Part shown: positions 8,642 to 15,653 of the stretch, in pieces | How the letters are laid out: each line of letters starts with the position of its first letter | Position numbering within the stretch: the first letter of the stretch is position 1 | NCBI GenBank assembly: GCA_044235425.1 | Contig: JBIIHW010000003.1 | Coordinates: forward strand, 62,001-126,000 | Direction: 5' to 3' | From: JBJSXJ01 sp044235425 | Lineage (GTDB): Bacteria > Planctomycetota > Planctomycetia > Pirellulales > Pirellulaceae | DNA length: 64,000 nt | Notes under the pieces: model-generated | Database searches by the model: none | Seen by the model: only the letters and a program-made list of their open reading frames with translations | Told to the model about the DNA's origin: nothing | Translations under genes and position numbers: made by a program

Positions 8642-9613
8642 ATGGATACGCTGCTCGACCTACGACAACTTTCTCATCAGTACGGCTCGTTCGTGGCGTT
8701 ACGAGATGTGAATCTGCAAATCGCACCGGGGCCGATTGGACTGGTCGGACAGAATGGCGCTGGCAAGTCCACCTTGATGCAAATTCTGCTGGGCTTGATC
8801 CGACCGACTCAAGGTACCGCGACGGTACTTGGATATGATGTTTGCCGTGGCGGAGTGGAGCTGCGGGGTCGAGTGGGATTCATGCCGGAACGAAATGCGT
8901 TGATCCCCGGCATGCATGGCATCAAGTATGTTGCGTTGGCGGGAGAGATGTGCGGCATGCCGCGACGGCAGGCACTCCGGCGAGCTCATGAAACATTATC
9001 CCATCTAGGCATGGAAGATGCTCGCTACCGGCCACTCGATGATTACTCGTTGGGTATGACGCAGCGAATCAAACTTGCGGCAACGCTCGTCCACGATCCG
9101 GATCTGCTACTGCTGGACGAGCCGACCTCGGGACTGGATCCGGAAGGTCGAGCGGCGATGCTGAACCTGCTCGCCACCCTGGCTGCTCGTCCTGGCAAGT
9201 CGCTCATCCTGGCCACACATTTGCTGGGTGATATCGAACGAGTATGTGGTACGACGATTATTTTGCATCAAGGACAGGTGGTGCGTGTCGGGCGCTTGGA
9301 GGAGCTGCGCGAGGTGCGGCAGCGCTGCTATCGGCTGACGTGTGAAGTGGATCCACTACCACTGGCGCAATCCCTTTACGCTCGAGGGCTGGTGATCGAA
9401 CGGGGCCGGACTCCGCTGGTGATTCGAGTACGCGTGCCAGCCGATTGGAACAATCGAGATTTCTTTGTGCTAGCGCAAGAAAATCAAGTCCCACTGTCGG
9501 GCTTGGAGCTGGAAGAAGAAGATTTAGAAGCGGTCTACCATCGTTTAGTCGGAGGTTCCAAGCTACCTCCCGTAATTCAACCTTTGATCGGTGCAGCGAA
9601 CGAAGTGTCATGA
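8642..9613 (+). CDS. ABC transporter ATP-binding protein (first pair)
   Basis: 323 residues from ATG 8642, which is preceded by GAGGAAG; an ATG at 8600 is possible but less well placed. Walker A is GQNGAGKST (36-44), the signature is the degenerate YSLGMTQR of NatA/CcmA-type exporters, followed by LLLLDEPTSGLDPEG (Walker B/D-loop) and a switch His in ATHLL. The C-terminal ~100 residues form an accessory domain. It should energise the permease encoded immediately downstream, whose ATG overlaps this stop codon by 4 bp (ATGA). Export direction is inferred from the subfamily. Confidence 0.92.
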   Translation: MDTLLDLRQLSHQYGSFVALRDVNLQIAPGPIGLVGQNGAGKSTLMQILLGLIRPTQGTATVLGYDVCRGGVELRGRVGFMPERNALIPGMHGIKYVALAGEMCGMPRRQALRRAHETLSHLGMEDARYRPLDDYSLGMTQRIKLAATLVHDPDLLLLDEPTSGLDPEGRAAMLNLLATLAARPGKSLILATHLLGDIERVCGTTIILHQGQVVRVGRLEELREVRQRCYRLTCEVDPLPLAQSLYARGLVIERGRTPLVIRVRVPADWNNRDFFVLAQENQVPLSGLELEEEDLEAVYHRLVGGSKLPPVIQPLIGAANEVS

Positions 9614-10491
9614 ATTTGAAATCCACGCAATATCGAGGTTGGTCCAGTAAGCTGAATCCCAGTTGGTGGGCTTGTTGGTCGATTGCTCGTACCGGGCTCA
9701 TGCTCGTCCTGCGTCGTAAACTCTTTTGGTGTCTGCTGGCACTCGCCAGCCTCAACTTTTTGTTTTTATTCGCGACGATTTATTTGAAAGCACAGATCGT
9801 TGCTGAAAATCCCGGCTTCCAACGATTTCTCGATCAAGCGTTATCGAGCGTGACGGGACGTGGCGACACCTATCGGGAATTCATGTTCGCTCAGGCGACG
9901 GTCACCATGCTCATGATGGCATTCGCTGGCAGTACGCTCGTGGGCGACGATGTCCGCCAGGGAGGCCTCACGTTTTATCTGTCGCGGCGCATTGGGCGCT
10001 GGCACTATCTCGTGGGAAAGATGCTGGCAATCAGCCTCCTCGTTTCTCTCACAACCACTTTGCCCGCCCTCATCTTGTATTTCCAGTATGGATTCCTCAC
10101 CGATTCCACAACGTACTTCCGCGAAAACTGGACGATCCTGCGCGGCATATTGGGTTATGGACTCGCGATGTCCATAACACTAAGCCTCGTGCTGATCGCA
10201 CTCGCAACGTGGTTACCGCGGACGGTGCAGCTGGTAATGGCCTGGGTAGGAATCTTCGCCTTTTTGCCGCTGATTGGTGGCTTGCTCCGCGAAGCGCTCG
10301 GGAATCGTCAATGGTTGCTGCTGGCTCTCTGGCGTGATCTGCGATTGATCGGTTTATGGTGTTTCGGCGCGGTTTCAGAAGATGCCGATGCTAAGTTACT
10401 TGTACCAGCCATCTGCGTCGTAGTCACCGTTTGCGTGATCTCGCTCGTGGCAGTGCTTCCCCGACTGCGTGGTTCCCGGGTGGTTTCATGA
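9610..10491 (+). CDS. ABC-2 type transporter permease (first pair)
   Basis: 293 residues from ATG 9610, overlapping the upstream ATPase stop by 4 bp, so translation is probably coupled. It has about six predicted hydrophobic helices (residues ~38-58, 97-117, 137-160, 178-203, 206-225 and 263-285). LVGDDVRQGGLTFYLSRRIGR between helices two and three is the ABC-2 permease coupling segment. It forms the membrane part of the transporter with the ATPase at 8642. Substrate unknown. It overlaps the next ATPase gene by 4 bp as well. Confidence 0.85.
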   Translation: MNLKSTQYRGWSSKLNPSWWACWSIARTGLMLVLRRKLFWCLLALASLNFLFLFATIYLKAQIVAENPGFQRFLDQALSSVTGRGDTYREFMFAQATVTMLMMAFAGSTLVGDDVRQGGLTFYLSRRIGRWHYLVGKMLAISLLVSLTTTLPALILYFQYGFLTDSTTYFRENWTILRGILGYGLAMSITLSLVLIALATWLPRTVQLVMAWVGIFAFLPLIGGLLREALGNRQWLLLALWRDLRLIGLWCFGAVSEDADAKLLVPAICVVVTVCVISLVAVLPRLRGSRVVS

Positions 10492-11468
10492 GTTACCTAC
10501 AAGAAATCGCCTCCAGCAAAACGGTTGCCACACAGCCGCATCTCTGTCGCTTCGAACGAGTGTCGAAGTGGTACGGTGCCGTGATCGGTTTGAATGATGT
10601 GACCACCATGATTCAGCCCGGAATCACCGGTCTTGTCGGTCACAATGGTGCCGGCAAAAGTACCATGATTCGTCTCCTCACCGGCCAACTACGACCCAGC
10701 TTGGGAACGGTGCAAGTGCGCGGGCATGACGCTTGGTCAGCGGCCGCCAAGCCATACATTGGATATTGCCCCGACGTCGACGCCATGTACGAGGAGATGT
10801 CGGGACGTAACTTCGTGCGCGCTATGGCACGACTGCATGGGTATAGTTCAGCGGAAGTGAAAGAGCGAACCGAGCGGACTCTGACCGATGTGGGCATGGT
10901 CGATCGAGCCGACCGACGAGTCGGTACGTATTCGAAAGGCATGCGGCAACGAATCAAGCTCGCACAAGCTCTCGTCCATGACCCCGACCTGCTCGTCCTC
11001 GATGAGCCACTCAACGGTGTCGATCCCGTCGGACGGATGGAACTGCTAACCCTCTTTCGCCAACTCGCCGCTCGTGGCAAAGCAGTGCTCGTTTCCAGCC
11101 ATATTCTCGATGATATGGATACGCTCGCCGATCAGATCCTCTTCATTTGCCGCGGCCGACTGCTCGCCTCGGGATCACTGGCCGAAATTCGAGCAATGCT
11201 CGACGAGTTCCCGACGAAGATTCTCATCACGACGCCAGACGCACGCCGCTTGGCAAACCAGCTGGCGGGACAGATGCAGGTGAAATCCATTGAGTTTCGA
11301 TCGGAAACCGATTTGTGCGTGGAAGTGCAAAGGTCGAAAGAGTTTTTTAGCTCCTTCACGAAGTTAGTCGTACAGGAAAGCCTGAACATCGAGCGCATGA
11401 AGATCCTCGACGCATCCACCGAGGCTATTTTTGAATACTTGATGAAAGTTGCTGTCCATCCCTGGTAA
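10488..11468 (+). CDS. ABC transporter ATP-binding protein (second pair)
   Basis: 326 residues from ATG 10488 inside an ATGA overlap with the preceding permease; in-frame sequence upstream of this ATG belongs to the permease gene. Walker A is GHNGAGKST, signature YSKGMRQRIKLAQALVHDPD, Walker B LLVLDEPLNGVDPVG, switch His in SSHIL. It is a paralogue of the ATPase at 8642 (same NatA-like subfamily), so the operon encodes two related cassettes. The C-terminal ~90 residues form an accessory domain with no strong motif. It probably works with the permease at 11541. Confidence 0.92.
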   Translation: MSYLQEIASSKTVATQPHLCRFERVSKWYGAVIGLNDVTTMIQPGITGLVGHNGAGKSTMIRLLTGQLRPSLGTVQVRGHDAWSAAAKPYIGYCPDVDAMYEEMSGRNFVRAMARLHGYSSAEVKERTERTLTDVGMVDRADRRVGTYSKGMRQRIKLAQALVHDPDLLVLDEPLNGVDPVGRMELLTLFRQLAARGKAVLVSSHILDDMDTLADQILFICRGRLLASGSLAEIRAMLDEFPTKILITTPDARRLANQLAGQMQVKSIEFRSETDLCVEVQRSKEFFSSFTKLVVQESLNIERMKILDASTEAIFEYLMKVAVHPW

Positions 11469-11540
11469 AGGAACATCAGTTTCATGTTCGGCGTGCAATG
11501 ATCGAAATGGGGTAACTGTCAAGAAGCGGGGGGGTGAGTT

Positions 11541-12323
11541 GTGGAACGAGGCTGGGTCGGAAAATTGATGGCGACATGGCATTTGTTTTGCCTTTCCACT
11601 CGACGACTCATCTGGACTCGTCAAACAATGATCAGCCTGTTTCTCTACGCCTTCGCTGCTGTCGGCGTCATGGCCTGGTCCCGGCGGTTTAGCGGCGAAT
11701 CCCCCGAGCGATTCATCGAACAGATTTTCCTTGGTCTGTATGGCGCCATCCTGCTGCCCATCATCTGCCTGAGTTACGGGACAGCCGGCCTCGCCTCCGA
11801 TCGAGAGGAAAAAACGTTGGTCTATTTGCTGGTCTCTCCACTGCCACGCCCCTTAGTCTTCCTAGCCAAATCAGCCGCGTCGCTGACACTCGCCATGCTC
11901 TGGGCCCTGGGAGGACTGGCGCTCTTCTGTCTCCTGGGTCGTAAGGCGGGCCTGAATGCTTGGCCGTATGTTTGGTCGAGTGTCATTTGGTCGACCGTCG
12001 CTTACGTCATGCTTTACTTGCTATTCAGCGTAACGGTGCGTCGAGCGACCGTGCTGGCCATGGCACATGCCTTGTTCCTCGAGACACTCGTCGGCAGTCT
12101 GCCGGGCATTGCCAAGCGCTGGTCCATTTCCTTCTACTTCCGCTCGCTGATCCTCGATCGTTGTGAGAATCTGAATTTACGGCTCGAGGGAGCCATGCGA
12201 CGTGACCTTTTCAAAGCTATCACCGGCGAGCAGGCGGAACTCGCCTTGCTCGCCATTACGTCCGCCCTGTTCGTCACCTCACTGGTGATCTTCTCTCGCC
12301 GCGAATACACCAGCGGTTCGTGA
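11541..12323 (+). CDS. ABC-2 type transporter permease (second pair)
   Basis: 260 residues from GTG 11541, preceded by a GGGGGTGAG stretch. Six hydrophobic segments are visible (~residues 27-45, 64-88, 105-133, 139-160, 165-185, 232-250), with the coupling motif ASDREEKTLVYLLVSPLPR typical of ABC-2 permeases. It lies 72 bp after the second ATPase and ends the plus-strand run that begins at 3167. Its stop is followed by a repeat-rich region shared with the convergent Gfo/Idh gene. Confidence 0.82.
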   Translation: MERGWVGKLMATWHLFCLSTRRLIWTRQTMISLFLYAFAAVGVMAWSRRFSGESPERFIEQIFLGLYGAILLPIICLSYGTAGLASDREEKTLVYLLVSPLPRPLVFLAKSAASLTLAMLWALGGLALFCLLGRKAGLNAWPYVWSSVIWSTVAYVMLYLLFSVTVRRATVLAMAHALFLETLVGSLPGIAKRWSISFYFRSLILDRCENLNLRLEGAMRRDLFKAITGEQAELALLAITSALFVTSLVIFSRREYTSGS

Positions 12324-12536
12324 TGCGTGCTGTAGCGCACGGAGACACTGAGTTGCGCCGGAGACACAGGTTTGTTGCGCACGGAGACAGGAAGGGCACG
12401 GAGGGAATTTCTTTTTTGAAGGATGAAGCAAATAGAAGTGAAACAAAAACTTCATCTGCAGCATTCAAAAAAACGTTTGTCCCTCAGTGCACCCCGTGCG
12501 CAACGCCGTTTATTCCGTATGCAACAACGGCTGGGG
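12324..12536. repeat. Dispersed CACGGAGACAC-type repeat region between convergent genes (copy 1)
   Basis: The stretch holds GCGCACGGAGACAC words at about 12334, 12353 and 12375, followed by GGAAGGGCACGGAGGG at 12388-12404. GTTGCGCACGG near 12374 is matched in inverse orientation by CCGTGCGCAAC near 12496. The reverse complement of the region at 24590-24650 is clearly related to 12326-12405. Both lie exactly between the ends of two convergent genes. It could act as a bidirectional terminator or be a REP/MITE-like element; no transposase is present. Confidence 0.6.
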
Positions 12537-13889
12537 TTACAGGCCTTCGACCTGGAAGCCTTCTCGGTAGGTACGTTTGATGAGCTTATTGGCATCGGCG
12601 ATGTTGGTAACTTCCATCGTCTCTGCCTTCCAGTTCAACTGCTGACCGGGGAAACGATTCGCGACGACGCCTAGCAGCAGTGCTTCGGTGAGTGGTCCGG
12701 CATAACCAAAGTCGGCACTCGTCTTGCCTTCGCCCAAGCAGGCATTTACCCACTGGTGATAATGATTCACATCAGGCACTTCGGGTCGCTTGTAATCCTT
12801 GAATTTCATTTGTGGGAATAGAACGGCCTCGCCCACATGTGGCAACAGCATATAGCCACCTTCGCCCACGAAGAGCGAACCTTGGTCGGGCAGCTGCAGA
12901 CCCTCGGGCAATTTCAGTTCGCTGCTCTTCGGCGGTGCGAACCCGCCGTCATGCCAGGTCCAGATGAGTGACGAGGTGGTGTACTGTGTTCCCGGGAACT
13001 CATACTCCACGACATTCTTTTCAGGGTGGCCGACGCCTGAAGGTGCTCGACAAGTGGTCTTGGCCCATTTGGGCGCGGTGAGTTTCAGGGCATCGAACGG
13101 GGTGTCGAAGATATGCACGCCCATGTCGCCCAGGGTGCCGGTGCCGAAATCGACCATCTTGCGCCAGTTACCGGGATGATAGACACCGGGGACAAAGGCG
13201 CGCTTCGCGGCGGTTCCGAGCCAAAGGTTCCAGTCGAGGTTCGCAGGTGGCATCTGCTCGTTCGTCGGGGCAGCTCCGTCGTAACCCCAATTTTTGTTCG
13301 ACCAAGCATACACGTGACTGACTTTGCCAATGACCCCTTGCTGGATCATCAAGGCGGCGCGCCGATAGACGGCACTCGAGTGAACCTGAATTCCCATTTG
13401 GGTGACGATTTTTTTCTTTTCGGCTACGAGTCGTAATTGACGGGCTTCGTAGACTTCGTGCGTCAGTGGCTTTTGACAATAGACGGGCTTGTTATGGTTG
13501 AGTGCCGTCATGGCAGCGGGTGCGTGCGTGTGATCGGGAGTAGAAACGACGACGGCATCGATCGTGTCGCCCATTTGGGCGATCATTTCGCGGAAGTCCG
13601 TGAAGGTCTTCGCACCTTTATGGCGTCCGGCGGCTTGTGCCAGAGTACCTTTGTCGACGTCACACAGAGCTGCGACTTCCACTTTGGGATGCGACGCAAT
13701 CGATCCCAAGTCCGCTCCGCCCATCCCGCCCACACCAATATGTGCGGTTCGCAGCTTGCCGTTGGGCGAAGCGGCGAAGAGTCGTAGGGGGACAGCTTGT
13801 GCAGCGGCTAACACCGCGCTCGCCTGCAAAAACGTACGGCGACTGTGCTGCTGAGCGATAGATTTACGACGCGAATCAGAAGAACTCAT
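12537..13889 (-). CDS. Gfo/Idh/MocA family oxidoreductase with Tat signal
   Basis: 450 residues from ATG 13889; the frame continues 24 codons upstream but this start is preceded by AGGA. SRRTFLQASAVLAAA at residues 16-30 is a twin-arginine leader. The NAD(P)-binding fold follows, with TAHIGVGGMGG, ALCDVD, VVVSTPDHTHAPAA and the EKP-like CQKPLTHE motif containing the catalytic-type Lys. This Tat-exported oxidoreductase type is very common in planctomycetes and usually thought to process carbohydrate derivatives in the periplasm, carrying its cofactor through Tat. No sugar-utilisation partner gene is adjacent. Confidence 0.9.
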   Translation of the reverse strand: MSSSDSRRKSIAQQHSRRTFLQASAVLAAAQAVPLRLFAASPNGKLRTAHIGVGGMGGADLGSIASHPKVEVAALCDVDKGTLAQAAGRHKGAKTFTDFREMIAQMGDTIDAVVVSTPDHTHAPAAMTALNHNKPVYCQKPLTHEVYEARQLRLVAEKKKIVTQMGIQVHSSAVYRRAALMIQQGVIGKVSHVYAWSNKNWGYDGAAPTNEQMPPANLDWNLWLGTAAKRAFVPGVYHPGNWRKMVDFGTGTLGDMGVHIFDTPFDALKLTAPKWAKTTCRAPSGVGHPEKNVVEYEFPGTQYTTSSLIWTWHDGGFAPPKSSELKLPEGLQLPDQGSLFVGEGGYMLLPHVGEAVLFPQMKFKDYKRPEVPDVNHYHQWVNACLGEGKTSADFGYAGPLTEALLLGVVANRFPGQQLNWKAETMEVTNIADANKLIKRTYREGFQVEGL

Positions 13890-13999
13890 GGTGGGGCATC
13901 CTGGTGGAGGGAAAAAATGAAACCGAGTGAACATGGGATGGAACAAAACGGCACGGTGCAAACAGCAAACATCGGGATCGAATGAACTTCACGACTGGA

Positions 14000-15520
14000 T
14001 CAGTTGGTCGACTGCATTAGTTGGTCAACCGTCCGTGCGATTCGCTCTTCGATGTCACCCGCCCAGCGCAGTGCCGGACGCCCATACTCGTACAGATTGG
14101 ACCCACCTTCATAGCCGCCCTCCTCCCACACGCGTCGCGAGGGGATGTAAGCGATCATGTCGTCGGCGTAGCCGCAAACCCAAGTACCGGGGCCATATTG
14201 TTTCTTGAATCGCAGCGCATAATCAACCACCGTTTCGGCTCCCATCCCAATTAACCGAAAATCGGCACCCCAGCGCCAGACATGAATCGGATAGGGATAG
14301 GCAGCTTCGAACGAATGACCCTCCGCCAGCTTGCGCAGCAGACGAATTGCCCACCGTGCTTTTATTGCGTTGCTCTCCTGTGCGAACGTGACCAGTTCAT
14401 CGCGCGACACCACGTTCAAATAGGGCAGATCAACATACGCAAAACCTGACTTCAGCTTACCCGTGATCGGCTGCCAGCCTGCAGCGCGAGCCAGGACCTG
14501 TTGCACGGCCATGGCCAACTGTTGGCCATATTTCTGACAGAGTTCCACGGAGCGTCGCGGGAGCGGATTTTGATCACCACCGCAGGTGTTAACAAACATC
14601 GCCTGAGCAGTGGGAAAAGACTTTTCCAATTGCAACTGCGCAAAACCGGGATAATCACCACACCAGGTCGTAAAACTTAACGTGGTTGGATGACATGCAT
14701 AACCAAAGAGCACCGCGGCGAGTTCGCCATTCGGACGAGTGACGGTGAGCACCGGAACGGAGTGATCGACGGGACCGGCAAGCGGCGTGCCGTTGGCAAG
14801 CATGGCGGGCACATCCGCTTCACGATTGTTGCGGCGATTCACGGCAAAGGTTGCCTGCCCTACATTGTGCTGCAGTGCTGCCGGCGCGAAACCAGTTAGC
14901 GCCTGACCAATCATCTCGACCATCCGAGTGATCATCGCGGCGGTGTAGTCAGCCACCAGTTTTTCCTGAGCCGCCTCCACCGGATAGTAATCGATCAGAT
15001 CGTCACCTAACCGCGGTCCACAATGATTGTGTGAAAACGTGATGAGCAACTGCTCGCGACGCAGGCCATACTTCTTTTCTACCTGAGTGAAGACCGGATC
15101 ACTCATCACCTTCGGCACACCTTGAAAATCACTCGTCACCAGCACCGCTCGCTGCCCCGCCGGATCTTCCACGGCAAGTGCCTTCATCCAGAGGTCATGC
15201 AGCTTTCCATCAGGAGCTCGTCTTGAGCCATAGCCAGCCAACCACACGGATTCCTCTGGCGTGATGACTGCCTTGGCCAGTCCAGCTTTCCAACCCGCGT
15301 CGGCACCGCCCGCCGTCGCTGCCCGCAGCAGGCTCGTGGTGAGCAAATCCGACGCCACGAGATTCGGCGCCACGAGATTCGGCACTAGTAGACTGGGCGC
15401 CAGCAGGCTGGGCGCCAGTAGAGCGCTGGCGACCAGGTTTTTACCAACTCGTAAAACGTCGCGCCGTTCCCAGGCCGCCGCCGAGCACGCTTGGCCATCG
15501 CTAGGAATCCCGTGTTTCAT
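14000..15520 (-). CDS. Neutral/alkaline non-lysosomal ceramidase-like secreted protein
   Basis: 506 residues from ATG 15520. The N-terminus has ERRDVLRVGKNLV, a Tat-like leader, followed by an odd repetitive Leu/Ala/Pro stretch encoded by a 15-bp tandem repeat. From residue ~75 it matches the ceramidase N-terminal domain: KAVITPEESVWLAGYG, VLVTSDFQG, the zinc-ligand motif SHNHCGPR, GYACHPTTL and NTCGGDQNP. In the family these His residues bind zinc, and the Ser/Gly-rich region holds the nucleophile. The protein is shorter than full ceramidases and lacks their C-terminal Ig-like domain, as is common for planctomycete members, so the true substrate is uncertain. Confidence 0.8.
   Translation of the reverse strand: MKHGIPSDGQACSAAAWERRDVLRVGKNLVASALLAPSLLAPSLLVPNLVAPNLVASDLLTTSLLRAATAGGADAGWKAGLAKAVITPEESVWLAGYGSRRAPDGKLHDLWMKALAVEDPAGQRAVLVTSDFQGVPKVMSDPVFTQVEKKYGLRREQLLITFSHNHCGPRLGDDLIDYYPVEAAQEKLVADYTAAMITRMVEMIGQALTGFAPAALQHNVGQATFAVNRRNNREADVPAMLANGTPLAGPVDHSVPVLTVTRPNGELAAVLFGYACHPTTLSFTTWCGDYPGFAQLQLEKSFPTAQAMFVNTCGGDQNPLPRRSVELCQKYGQQLAMAVQQVLARAAGWQPITGKLKSGFAYVDLPYLNVVSRDELVTFAQESNAIKARWAIRLLRKLAEGHSFEAAYPYPIHVWRWGADFRLIGMGAETVVDYALRFKKQYGPGTWVCGYADDMIAYIPSRRVWEEGGYEGGSNLYEYGRPALRWAGDIEERIARTVDQLMQSTN
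15354..15428. repeat. 15-bp tandem repeat inside the ceramidase-like gene
   Basis: Five 15-bp units run in frame: two identical GCCACGAGATTCGGC copies (15354-15383), then three diverged copies related to GCCAGCAGGCTGGGC (15384-15428). On the coding strand they give repeated L-L/V-A-P-S/N pentapeptides inside the export leader, lengthening its hydrophobic region. The unit is a multiple of three, so copy number can change without a frameshift. Confidence 0.9.
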
Positions 15521-15573
15521 CGGCGACTGCTCCTGTTCCGTGAGTACACTCGGCGACGTGCAAATCAGCCCCC

Positions 15574-15621
15574 ATGCAACTCAGCGCTGATGCAACTCAG
15601 CGCTGATGCAACTCAGCGCTG
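15574..15621. repeat. 16-bp tandem repeat, three exact copies
   Basis: ATGCAACTCAGCGCTG is present three times head to tail (15574-15589, 15590-15605, 15606-15621), followed by a partial ATGCAGCAGCG. It lies between gyrA's 3' end and the ceramidase-like gene's 5' end, so it sits in the upstream region of the latter. Each unit contains the palindrome CAGCGCTG. No function can be assigned. Confidence 0.92.
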
Positions 15622-15653
15622 ATGCAGCAGCGAAAAATCATGCCCGACAAACA

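Noticed and set aside
12324..12580. Small plus-strand frames in the repeat region after the second permease
   Set aside because: They consist of the dispersed repeat and overlap the 3' end of the convergent oxidoreductase gene.
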